NCBI GenBank assembly: GCA_017457215.1
Contig: JAFTHU010000016.1
Coordinates: 1-44,769 of the forward strand
Reading direction: 5' to 3'
From: Clostridia bacterium
GTDB lineage: Bacteria; Bacillota; Clostridia; Christensenellales; Borkfalkiaceae
DNA: 44,769 nucleotides
The position numbers and the translations under genes were made by a program. Of the stretch, positions 38,584-44,769 are shown piece by piece (position 1 is the stretch's first letter; the number at the start of each line of letters is the position of its first letter). Under the pieces are notes generated by a model that saw only the letters and a program-made list of their open reading frames with translations, had not been told where the DNA came from and did no database searches.

Positions 38584-39882
38584 TTATAATTCAAGGCTGT
38601 TTTCTTTGAGAAGAAAATCTAAAAGGTTCATAATAACGTAACCTTTTTCATTTCTCCAAAGTTTTGTCCTGTCTTGCGTAATAATGATTTTTTTAAACGA
38701 GTCGTCTATACGGTCAAGTGACGCTTGCTCTTGTGCCATTTTTTCGGCACTAGGAATAGAGAAGGCAGATTGAATGTAATAGCGTTGATTACCTTTGTTG
38801 CATACAAAATCTACTTCCAAATGTTTGGTTTCGCGTTTATCGTTCTCAGTTCTAACAACGTGTTCTATTATGCCAACGTCAACGTTAAAACCACGCATAA
38901 CAAGTTCGTTATAGATTATGTTTTCCATGATATGGGTTTGTTCTTGTTGACGGAAATTAATCCTTGCGTTACGAAGTCCAATATCGCTGAAATAATACTT
39001 AAACGGCGAGTTAATATATTTCCTACCTTTAATATCATATCTTGCAGTTTTTCGTATTAAGAAGGAATCTAAGAGATATTCAATATAAGTGGATACGGTT
39101 TTATCGCTTACGTTCATGCCGTTAGAGACAAAAGTTTTTGCAATTTTGGTTGGATTATTTAACGAACCGATAGAGGAGGCTAAAACATCTATCAAGGTAT
39201 CAATTGCGACGTCGCCACGTAGACGGTTTTTTTCGATAATATCTTTGATATAAGTGTTCTTAAATAAATTGTTGAGATATTCGGCTTTTTCTTCGTCGGT
39301 TTCCATAGTCAAAAGCATAGGCATACCGCCGTAAGTAGAGTATTCGTCCCAAGCGTCGTATTTATCGCCGTATTTGTAGGCGGAATAAAACTCCGCGAAA
39401 GAAAGGGGATTTACGTGAACAACGTCGCCCCGACCACGGAATTCGGTTGCTATATCCGACGATAAAAATTTGGAATTGCTACCCGTAATATATACGTCAA
39501 CGTTTTTTAACCGAAGTAAACCGTTTAAAATTCCGTAAAGGCGAATAGGTTCTTTTGACTTTATTTCTTTATCGGAAATGGCGAACTGTACTTCGTCTAA
39601 AAGGAAATAAAAATTATCGGTTTCATTGGCTATTTTAGAGTATAAAAAAGCCGAAAGTTTATCGGGATCACGATATTCCCGATTGCGGTCATCGTCAAGA
39701 GCAAGTTTAATAATTTGCTCTTGTTTAACGCCTTCGCTAAGTAGATAATCATAGTAAAGGTTGTTAAGAAGATAGCTTTTGCCTGAGCGACGAAGCCCCG
39801 TTATAATTTTTATGCTACCATTATTTTTTTTGCGAATAAGCTTATTGAGATATAAATCACGCTTGATAACCAATTCGTTCAT
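38584..39882 (-). CDS. AAA_14/DUF4143 ATPase
   Basis: The protein (432 aa) has Walker A TGLRRSGKSYLL near residue 29, Walker B FYFLLDEVQF near 92, and the sensor TGSNSKFLSS with FRGRG behind it. The DUF4143 half (about 210-420) contains DKTVSTYIEYLLDSFLIRKTARYDIKGRKYINSPFKYYFSDIGLRNA and EVDFVCNKG, a nuclease-like E-V-D-F pattern. Such proteins are widespread, often horizontally moved, and their role is unknown. It is a single gene with a consensus promoter (39934-39962) and its own terminator, and it lies between imperfect direct repeats. AAGGAGC precedes the ATG. I take it as island cargo. Confidence 0.93.
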   Translation of the reverse strand: MNELVIKRDLYLNKLIRKKNNGSIKIITGLRRSGKSYLLNNLYYDYLLSEGVKQEQIIKLALDDDRNREYRDPDKLSAFLYSKIANETDNFYFLLDEVQFAISDKEIKSKEPIRLYGILNGLLRLKNVDVYITGSNSKFLSSDIATEFRGRGDVVHVNPLSFAEFYSAYKYGDKYDAWDEYSTYGGMPMLLTMETDEEKAEYLNNLFKNTYIKDIIEKNRLRGDVAIDTLIDVLASSIGSLNNPTKIAKTFVSNGMNVSDKTVSTYIEYLLDSFLIRKTARYDIKGRKYINSPFKYYFSDIGLRNARINFRQQEQTHIMENIIYNELVMRGFNVDVGIIEHVVRTENDKRETKHLEVDFVCNKGNQRYYIQSAFSIPSAEKMAQEQASLDRIDDSFKKIIITQDRTKLWRNEKGYVIMNLLDFLLKENSLEL

Positions 39883-39912
39883 AAAAAGCTCCTTATTTCG
39901 GGTAATTTGGTT

Positions 39913-40018
39913 TTGTCAACTTTTTCCGTAATAAGTATACTATATTTTAGCGAACGTGTCAAGAAAAATTTGGTGCATATTACGAAAAAAATGAACTTGT
40001 CAACGTTTCCCGTAATAA
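39913..40018. repeat. Two 22-bp operator-like direct repeats
   Basis: TTGTCAAC-T-TTTTCCGTAATAA (39913-39934) and TTGTCAAC-G-TTTCCCGTAATAA (39997-40018) match at 20 of 22 positions. The first touches the minus-strand -10 box of the ATPase gene. They are candidates for a repressor-binding site. Confidence 0.65.
39934..39962 (-). promoter_or_regulatory. Consensus promoter of the DUF4143 ATPase gene
   Basis: On the minus strand a perfect TTGACA (39962-39957), 17 bp, TATACT (39939-39934). Confidence 0.85.
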
Positions 40019-40028
40019 TATTGACAAA

Positions 40029-40118
40029 AATTTTTCGTGTATTTACACGCTTTCAAAGAAACGACGGAGAAATTAAAGGTATTTAGGACGTGGTTTTTAA
40101 CTGTATCTGTTATTTGTA
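40029..40118. repeat. Imperfect direct repeat, right copy
   Basis: TTTTTCGTGT-ATTTACACGCTTTC, then about 25 bases, then TTTAGGACGTGGTT..AACTG. It resembles 38461-38550 in order and spacing. A third, shorter relative (ATTTAGGACGCAGTT) stands at 42484, after the next operon. Confidence 0.5.
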
Positions 40119-40147
40119 TATAGCAGTTAAAAAAAGTGTAAAGATAA

Positions 40148-40191
40148 ATTTTTAAGAAAAATATTGTGTGGTAAGAATATTTTTAAGAAAA
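40148..40191. promoter_or_regulatory. Operator-like repeats before the XRE-ATPase-TOPRIM operon
   Basis: ATTTTTAAGAAAA is repeated exactly at 40148-40160 and 40179-40191 (31-bp period, about three helical turns). Overlapping them is an inverted repeat AAAAATATT-N10-AATATTTTT (40157-40184). The site lies about 26 bp upstream of the -35 box and could bind the XRE protein encoded first in the operon. Confidence 0.5.
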
Positions 40192-40216
40192 TATGTCAAA
40201 TATAACATAAAAACAA

Positions 40217-40245
40217 TTGCTAAAACCGATATTTTATTGTATAAT
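40217..40245 (+). promoter_or_regulatory. Promoter of the XRE-ATPase-TOPRIM operon
   Basis: TTGCTA (40217-40222), 17 bp, TATAAT (40240-40245), about 40 bp before the ATG. Confidence 0.8.
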
Positions 40246-40286
40246 TAATATGCAAGGGAAATAAAATTCTAAATAGGAGCGCTATT

Positions 40287-40607
40287 ATGAGTGATTTTCA
40301 AAGTTATCTTGATAAAGCATTAAAGAACTTGGATGTAAATGCTACAAAAAAAGAAGACGATTCTTTACAAATGATTGACTATGATATAGCAAAAGAAATT
40401 AGTGAATTGCTGGTATCTGTAAGAAAAGAGCTTAATATATCGCAGAAACAGTTATCCCAAAAAACAGGTATACCGCAAGCAAACATAAGTAAAATAGAAA
40501 ACGGAAAATATTTGCCAAGCTTATTGATATTAAAAAGATTATGTGACGGGCTTGGCAAAAAGTTGGTGGTAGATTTTGTTGATTTCGAGGAGAACTTGGA
40601 GGATTAA
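40287..40607 (+). CDS. XRE-family regulator (HigA-like)
   Basis: The protein (106 aa) has about 35 N-terminal residues and then an XRE helix-turn-helix: ISELLVSVRKELNISQKQLSQKTGIPQANISKIENGKYLPSLLILKRLCDGLG, ending KLVVDFVDFEE. This form with the DYDIAKEI lead is common among antitoxins of HigA type, but no HigB/RelE toxin gene is near. AGGAGCGC precedes the ATG. It is the first gene of a three-gene operon with an ATPase and a TOPRIM protein, with operator-like repeats upstream, so it probably controls the operon. Confidence 0.88.
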   Translation: MSDFQSYLDKALKNLDVNATKKEDDSLQMIDYDIAKEISELLVSVRKELNISQKQLSQKTGIPQANISKIENGKYLPSLLILKRLCDGLGKKLVVDFVDFEENLED

Positions 40608-40608
40608 T

Positions 40609-41721
40609 ATGTCAAAATATTTAAAAGATTTATTTATCGGACAATATAGGGGAATTAAAAATTTAGAGTTAAAGGCATTGAATTGTGTCAATGTTATTGT
40701 CGGCGATAACAATTCGGGTAAATCGTCTATATTAGAATCCATTTATTTATTGCGTGCACCTTTTAGCTTTGATAATGTTTTACGTACGGCAAGAATGAGA
40801 GATGTCGGCGTTTTTACTGGTCCGAATCTTTATACAAATTTTTTAAGTATTTTTCCTAAAAACAATGAAATTCAGAAGATTTATATTCAATCCATCGGAG
40901 ACGCTGGGGAGATTTCTTTAGAAATTGAAGGGGAAGAAAAATCGGTGTTGATAGAAGAAAAAGACGTGCAAATTTTTCCGTCTTCTGTTCGATCGGGTTA
41001 TACGAAAAGATTGCTTGGTCAAGAAGCGTCTGCATTTGTGGGTAGAATGTTTTCTTCTATTAATTCGAAACGTAAAGAAACGGATATTAGACTTACAAAT
41101 TATAGCAGATATTCGCTTTTAAGAAATAATCGAGATATGATTATAAATATTGATTATTTATCGCCAATTTCTCATATTACGGAGAATGCGTTTAATAATA
41201 TTGTCAAAAATGATACGTATAAAGATATTTGCATTCAATTAATACGCTTGTTTGATAGAGATATTGAGGATTTGGTATATATCAAGGATGATAATTCTTC
41301 CCGAGCTGTAGAATACGTTAGAAGTAAGAAAAAAGGATTAATGCCGTTATCTACCTATGGTGACGGTATTAAAAAAGTTTTGTCTTTAGCAAACGGGATA
41401 ATAAAAGCGCAAGGTGGCGTTTTATTAATTGATGAAATTGACACCTCTATTCATTATAAGTACTATGGTGAGATTTTTAATTTTTTAATAAAAGCTGCGA
41501 TGAAATGGGATGTTCAAATTTTTATCACTACGCACAGTTTAGAAGCTATAGATGAGATTTTAAACACACAAAATTATAACGGAAAAATTGATGAAAGGCA
41601 CGATTTAATAAATGTAATCACCTTAAAGAAAGACGTTGAAGGTGATTTAAAGGTGCGCTCTATGAAAGGTTCTGAAGTTTATAGGAACAGAGAACTTTTC
41701 GGCTTTGAGGTGCGTTCATGA
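40609..41721 (+). CDS. AAA ATPase of OLD/ABC type
   Basis: The protein (371 aa) has an SMC/OLD-like ATPase fold split across its length. Walker A is VGDNNSGKSSILES near residue 32. The signature-like PLSTYGDGIKKVLSLANGI lies near 247, Walker B is VLLIDEIDTSIHY near 274, and the switch histidine is in IFITTHSLEAIDE near 306. It ends in a short basic tail. GGAGGA sits 5 bp before ATG 40609, which makes the earlier TTG (40576) unlikely. The next gene overlaps by 4 bp and encodes a TOPRIM-like protein. OLD proteins carry both parts in one chain; here they are split, as in PARIS (AriA-AriB). Confidence 0.88.
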   Translation: MSKYLKDLFIGQYRGIKNLELKALNCVNVIVGDNNSGKSSILESIYLLRAPFSFDNVLRTARMRDVGVFTGPNLYTNFLSIFPKNNEIQKIYIQSIGDAGEISLEIEGEEKSVLIEEKDVQIFPSSVRSGYTKRLLGQEASAFVGRMFSSINSKRKETDIRLTNYSRYSLLRNNRDMIINIDYLSPISHITENAFNNIVKNDTYKDICIQLIRLFDRDIEDLVYIKDDNSSRAVEYVRSKKKGLMPLSTYGDGIKKVLSLANGIIKAQGGVLLIDEIDTSIHYKYYGEIFNFLIKAAMKWDVQIFITTHSLEAIDEILNTQNYNGKIDERHDLINVITLKKDVEGDLKVRSMKGSEVYRNRELFGFEVRS

Positions 41722-42458
41722 TAAGAATTATTTTGTGCGAAGGGGAAACGGACGCAACATTATTGGGTTTATATTTAGAAAAAACAACGTCTTGGAAATA
41801 TAATACTGAACGCAAACCGAAATTAAAAATGAATATTCCGCAAACTGTTCCGCTTAGCAATAAAAAATCATTCAACTATATTAAAGATAATGAAGACCTT
41901 CTTATTTGTGCTGTTGGTGGAAAAGATAATTTTGGTGGATTTTTTACGGAATATATATATCCAATGATTGAAACAGCACATCTTGGAGAAACAGATTTCC
42001 GCATTGCATTGATGACTGACGCTGATGAGCAAACGGTTCATGCCATAGAAACAGATATTTTGGAGCAATTGTCGCCCAATATAAAAAGTATAAAAAATAA
42101 CACTTGGAAGAAGAATATTTTATCAAACAAGTATCAAGAAAAGGCGAATGTTAATTTTTTATTAACGGTGATTCCGCAAGAAGGCGCAGGGGCGTTAGAA
42201 ACGGTTCTTTTAAGTGCATTGGCTGAAAAAGATGACGGCACATACATAGTAGAAGAAAGTGAAAATTTTATTGATGAATTAGAACCTGTATCTTATTTGT
42301 CAACAGATAGATTAAAATTAAAATCTAAATTGGGAGTGGCCTTGTCTGTTTTTTATCCCGACAAAGTCTTTTCTCAATTTGATGAGCAGCTTCAAATCGT
42401 TGACTGGGGAAAGTCAAAAGAGCTTGCAAAATGTTTAAGCGAAATCATAAAAATCTAA
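41718..42458 (+). CDS. TOPRIM-like protein (DUF3226 type), partner of the ATPase
   Basis: The protein (246 aa) starts IRIILCEGETDATLLGLYLE, the TOPRIM glutamate motif. It has ALMTDADEQTV (D-x-D) near residue 97 and a later VIPQEGAGALETVLLSALAE, which fits DUF3226/OLD-type TOPRIM domains. The three acidic elements are those that bind metal in OLD nucleases, so nuclease activity is plausible but unproven. It overlaps the ATPase gene (ATGA) and has GAGGTG upstream, so both are made together. In PARIS the TOPRIM partner is of the DUF4435 family; this one is different in sequence, so it is related in design, not a clear PARIS member. Confidence 0.8.
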   Translation: MIRIILCEGETDATLLGLYLEKTTSWKYNTERKPKLKMNIPQTVPLSNKKSFNYIKDNEDLLICAVGGKDNFGGFFTEYIYPMIETAHLGETDFRIALMTDADEQTVHAIETDILEQLSPNIKSIKNNTWKKNILSNKYQEKANVNFLLTVIPQEGAGALETVLLSALAEKDDGTYIVEESENFIDELEPVSYLSTDRLKLKSKLGVALSVFYPDKVFSQFDEQLQIVDWGKSKELAKCLSEIIKI

Positions 42459-42488
42459 GTTAAGGGATAATTAAATTATTCGTATTTA

Positions 42489-42516
42489 GGACGCAGTTTG
42501 CAAAGCTGCGTCTTTA
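42489..42516 (+). terminator. Terminator of the XRE-ATPase-TOPRIM operon
   Basis: GACGCAG (42490-42496) pairs with CTGCGTC (42506-42512), extended by inner T/A pairs, followed by TTTAAT. Its left flank ATTTAGGACGC resembles the repeats around the ATPase gene. Confidence 0.75.
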
Positions 42517-42884
42517 ATATAGTACAAAGCAGGTAAGAGTAGTCGTATTCATTTGAATTTGGCGTTAGATATGGTAAAGTATACCTGATTTATTCCTTTT
42601 TCTTGAAAAAGCAACTACCAATCTATTATTCAAGGTCGGGAAAAGTGTAAAAGTGATATAAACATTCTCGTATTATATTGCAACGGGTAAAATGGATATA
42701 AGGAGTTTTTGCCTATTCGTAAGCGCGCTCCAAAAAAGAAAGGGGACTAACATATAGGAGGGTAGACAGATTTCTACATTTCGTGTTGAGATGTGTCTAT
42801 AAAAAAATATGAAATAATTGCATAATAGAAAAGAGAATTCTACTAAATTTTAGGCGCAACCTTTTTTACATTATACGAAAAATC
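42517..42884. other. Non-coding stretch between operon and Fic gene
   Basis: No complete gene is visible. A 19-codon open piece ending PIRKRAPKKKGD (stop 42748-42750) could be the tail of a lost gene. A weak hairpin TAGACA...TGTCTA lies near 42762-42800. An AGGAGGG at 42757 has no start codon at a useful distance. Confidence 0.4.
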
Positions 42885-42913
42885 TTTACTTTTTATTTAA
42901 AATATGCTATAAT
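42885..42913 (+). promoter_or_regulatory. Promoter of the Fic gene
   Basis: TTTACT (42885-42890), 17 bp, TATAAT (42908-42913). The sequence TAAAGATT/AATCTTTA occurs around it on both sides (near 42880 and 42917), a possible operator for the encoded HTH. Confidence 0.75.
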
Positions 42914-42937
42914 AAGTAAAGATTTAGGAGCAAAAAT

Positions 42938-43855
42938 ATGATTTCTTACGATAATTTAGTAAAGATTTTGAAAGAAAACGGCTTGAAGAAGTCTGATTTG
43001 ACAAAGGTGCTTGATATTTCATCGCGTACGGTTGCCAAGATTAGCAAAGGCGAAAAAATTGCCGAAAACGTGTTGCGGAAAATTTCGGAATATTTCGCTT
43101 GCCGTGTGGAAGATTTGTGTCGAGAAGTTTGTGATAATCCCGTTTTACAGATCTTGCGCGAAGAAATGGAAATGAAAATTTTAGGCGGACTCTATCACGA
43201 AACGCAGGTACGCTTAACGTATAACTCTAACCGCATCGAAGGTAGCAAGCTCTCCGAAGACCAAACCCGTTTGATTTTTGAAACGAATACAATCGGTGCG
43301 GAAGAAGGGGTTCCCGTTGACGATATTATCGAAACGAATAATCACTTCCGCGCGATTGATTATGTTATCACGCATGCGGAAGAGGAGTTGACGGAAACGT
43401 TTATCAAAGAGCTACATCGCATTTTGAAAACAGCGACGTCAGATTCCCGTCTTTCGTGGTTTAGGGTTGGCGATTATAAGTCAAAGCCGAACACGGTAGG
43501 CGGTATGCCAACCGTTTCCCCTAACCAGGTATGCGTTGAAATACAAAAATTGCTTACTTGGTACGCAGGGATTGAGAAGAGTTCTTTTGAAAATATCGTA
43601 GAATTTCACTACCGATTTGAAAAAATCCACCCTTTCCAAGATGGGAACGGCAGGGTGGGACGTTTGGTTGCGTTCAAAGAATGTTTGCGTAATAATATCG
43701 TTCCGTTTATTATCGAAGACAGCAAAAAGATGTTCTATTATCGTGGCTTACGAGAGTGGAACAACGAAAAGGGCTTTTTAATTGAAACCTGCCTTGACGG
43801 ACAGGACACCTATAAAGCGTTGTTGAAATATTTTGAAATTGAGATAAGGAGTTAA
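42938..43855 (+). CDS. HTH-Fic fusion protein
   Basis: The protein (305 aa) begins with an XRE-like helix-turn-helix (about 1-60, LVKILKENGLKKSDLTKVLDISSRTVAKISKGEKIAENVLRKISEYF). It then has the inhibitory helix SNRIEG near residue 97, which fits the (S/T)xxxE(G/N) motif, and the Fic core HPFQDGNGRVGR near 231. Fic enzymes attach AMP or similar groups to target proteins. The Glu of the inhibitory helix blocks ATP positioning, so activity is probably restrained in the same chain. The fusion of a DNA-binding domain suggests that it controls its own promoter. TAGGAG precedes the ATG. Peroxiredoxin follows after 4 bp. Confidence 0.93.
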   Translation: MISYDNLVKILKENGLKKSDLTKVLDISSRTVAKISKGEKIAENVLRKISEYFACRVEDLCREVCDNPVLQILREEMEMKILGGLYHETQVRLTYNSNRIEGSKLSEDQTRLIFETNTIGAEEGVPVDDIIETNNHFRAIDYVITHAEEELTETFIKELHRILKTATSDSRLSWFRVGDYKSKPNTVGGMPTVSPNQVCVEIQKLLTWYAGIEKSSFENIVEFHYRFEKIHPFQDGNGRVGRLVAFKECLRNNIVPFIIEDSKKMFYYRGLREWNNEKGFLIETCLDGQDTYKALLKYFEIEIRS

Positions 43856-43859
43856 ATAT

Positions 43860-44318
43860 ATGTTAGAAGTTGGAATGAAAGCACCGAATTTTACGTTGCC
43901 CGATAAAAACGGGAATATGGTTTCTTTGTCCGATTTTCTCGGCAAGAAAGTGATTTTGTATTTTTACCCGAAAGATAATACGCCCGGTTGCACTCGGCAG
44001 GCGTGTGCGTTTGCGCTTAAAAATAAGGAAATAGAGAATAAAAATGCGGTGGTTATCGGCATTAGCAAGGATAGCGTGAATTCGCATTTTAATTTTGCAA
44101 CAAAATACAATTTGCCGTTTGTTTTGCTTTCGGACACCGAACTTTCAGTAATTCAAGCGTATGGAGTTTGGCAAGAGAAAAAGTTGTACGGAAAAGTGAG
44201 TATGGGCGTTGTGAGAACGACGTTCTTAATCGACGAGCAGGGCATTATAAAAGCGGTTGTGCCCAAAGTAAAACCCGACACGAACGCCGACGAAATGTTA
44301 GCATTGTTAGGGGATTAA
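43860..44318 (+). CDS. bcp: Thioredoxin-dependent peroxiredoxin (Bcp/PrxQ type)
   Basis: The protein (152 aa) has the Bcp pattern: GMKAPNFTLPDKNGNMVSLSDFLGKKVILYFYPKDNTPGCTRQACAF, with the peroxidatic Cys at about residue 43 in TPGCT. The resolving Cys is five residues later, as in PrxQ. It reduces hydroperoxides with thioredoxin in the cytoplasm. GGAG lies 10 bp before the ATG, inside the end of the fic gene, and the two genes are 4 bp apart, so they share a transcript. The pairing of Fic and peroxiredoxin has no obvious functional reason. Confidence 0.95.
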   Translation: MLEVGMKAPNFTLPDKNGNMVSLSDFLGKKVILYFYPKDNTPGCTRQACAFALKNKEIENKNAVVIGISKDSVNSHFNFATKYNLPFVLLSDTELSVIQAYGVWQEKKLYGKVSMGVVRTTFLIDEQGIIKAVVPKVKPDTNADEMLALLGD

Positions 44319-44366
44319 AAACGAACAAATACTTGAAACTTTTTTGAAGAAAGCAACTAAAACTGA

Positions 44367-44395
44367 TTGTAATATTTTAGTAAAAATATTATAAT
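44367..44395 (+). promoter_or_regulatory. Promoter of the small XRE gene
   Basis: TTGTAA (44367-44372), 17 bp, TATAAT (44390-44395). Confidence 0.7.
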
Positions 44396-44451
44396 AATAT
44401 TGTAATTCATTTATCCATAGGTGGAGATTTTCATTATATGGAGGTCAAACA

Positions 44452-44676
44452 ATGGATTACAAAGTACAACTGAACAAGAGAAAGACGGGCGAAAATATCT
44501 ATTTTCTAATCGACCAATCTAAATACACGCGGGAAGACGTTGCGGATTATCTTCAATTGGCTTCACCGAGAGTGATTTATGATTGGGAAAACGGCACTAA
44601 AATGCCTAGTACGGAAAATTTGTTTAATTTAGCAAAGCTTTTCAATGTTCAAATCGAAGACATCCTTGCGATATAG
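44452..44676 (+). CDS. Small XRE-family HTH protein
   Basis: A 74-aa protein made almost entirely of one helix-turn-helix: TGENIYFLIDQSKYTREDVADYLQLASPRVIYDWENGTKMPSTENLFNLAKLFNVQIEDILAI. Such proteins bind DNA as dimers and often regulate mobile or defence genes. GGAGGT lies 6 bp before the ATG. Its terminator overlaps the stop codon. Its target may be the dyad at 44692 and the promoter at 44737, both just downstream. The gene it would control lies outside the window. Confidence 0.88.
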   Translation: MDYKVQLNKRKTGENIYFLIDQSKYTREDVADYLQLASPRVIYDWENGTKMPSTENLFNLAKLFNVQIEDILAI

Positions 44677-44690
44677 GGTGTCTTTAATTT
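44657..44690 (+). terminator. Terminator overlapping the XRE stop codon
   Basis: AAGACATCCT (44657-44666) pairs with AGGGTGTCTT (44675-44684; one G-T), followed by TTAATTTTT. Confidence 0.75.
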
Positions 44691-44691
44691 T

Positions 44692-44706
44692 TGTACTGAC
44701 AGTACA
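44692..44706. promoter_or_regulatory. Perfect dyad, operator candidate
   Basis: TGTACT-GAC-AGTACA is a perfect inverted repeat 30 bp before a consensus -35 box. It is a plausible site for the neighbouring XRE protein. Confidence 0.5.
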
Positions 44707-44736
44707 TTGTAATTTGCTAACAAGTATGCTATTATA

Positions 44737-44766
44737 TTGACAAGACGGTTGCTTATGTGCTAAAAT
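44737..44766 (+). promoter_or_regulatory. Promoter at the right window edge
   Basis: A perfect TTGACA (44737-44742), 18 bp, TAAAAT (44761-44766). It points to a gene starting beyond the window. Confidence 0.7.
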
Positions 44767-44769
44767 AGT

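Noticed and set aside
40287-40607. A HigB-HigA toxin-antitoxin pair
   Set aside because: The XRE protein is HigA-like, but no small RelE/HigB-type toxin gene lies on either side.
40609-42458. Calling the ATPase-TOPRIM pair a PARIS or Gabija system outright
   Set aside because: There is no helicase partner as in Gabija, and the TOPRIM protein looks like DUF3226 rather than the DUF4435 of AriB. Only a relation in design is supported.
42691-42750. Short open piece ending in PIRKRAPKKKGD
   Set aside because: Only 19 codons, no start signal; could be the tail of a lost gene but nothing supports that.

Overview
The window looks like a chromosome segment from a low-to-mid GC, endospore-forming member of the Clostridia (Firmicutes), probably an uncultured gut lineage. 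The evidence is TATAAT/TTGACA-type promoters, AGGAGG ribosome sites, a T-box leader, and sporulation genes (YqfC, YqfD, a SipL-type DUF3794/LysM protein). Two gene orders are also typical: veg-(spore gene)-ispE and yqfC-yqfD-phoH-yqfF-ybeY-era-yqzL-recO. No species assignment is possible from the sequence alone.

Layout. Positions 1-4.2 kb hold a ROK sugar kinase and SIS isomerase pair, then a three-gene envelope-signalling module: a lipoprotein with an RsgI-like sensor domain, an ECF sigma factor, and a membrane anti-sigma factor with a homologous sensor domain. From 4.3 to 11.7 kb there is an unknown two-part protein, a VanZ-family protein, a DUF368/PopT undecaprenyl-phosphate translocase, a ComF-like protein, an SH3-NlpC/P60 lipoprotein, a PHP phosphatase, a DeoR regulator and an unknown regulator-like protein. 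From 11.8 to 16.6 kb a cysteine T-box controls cysE-cysS, followed by an unusually short alaS. From 16.7 to 25.8 kb lie veg, a SipL-like protein, ispE, a TPR-membrane protein, an asymmetric ABC exporter pair and a CLC channel. From 25.9 to 33.5 kb is the yqfC...recO block, including a 37-aa YqzL that is easily missed and a Mrr-type nuclease at its end. ppdK (34-36.7 kb) and a GH29-like protein close the core part.

From about 38 kb the character changes. A 3' half of a tRNA-Leu(UAA) gene, cut exactly at the anticodon loop, lies on the minus strand at 38.09-38.14 kb. It is the expected signature of an integrative element that used the tRNA as attachment site. To its right lie AT-richer, promoter-dense accessory genes with repeats around them: a DUF4143 ATPase, an XRE-ATPase-TOPRIM operon resembling split OLD/PARIS-type defence modules, an HTH-Fic protein, a peroxiredoxin and an XRE regulator. 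Next to the tRNA fragment is a roughly 150-bp run of hairpins bounded by an imperfect inverted copy of the tRNA 3' end.

How the genes work together: most core genes serve translation (alaS, cysS, era, ybeY), envelope building and sensing (PopT, NlpC/P60, ECF/anti-sigma), sporulation (SipL, YqfCD) and c-di-AMP turnover (PgpH). The best candidates for something undescribed are the XRE-ATPase-TOPRIM operon inside the tRNA-bounded island, the hairpin repeat beside the att site, and the sigma/anti-sigma module with its second, lipid-anchored sensor.
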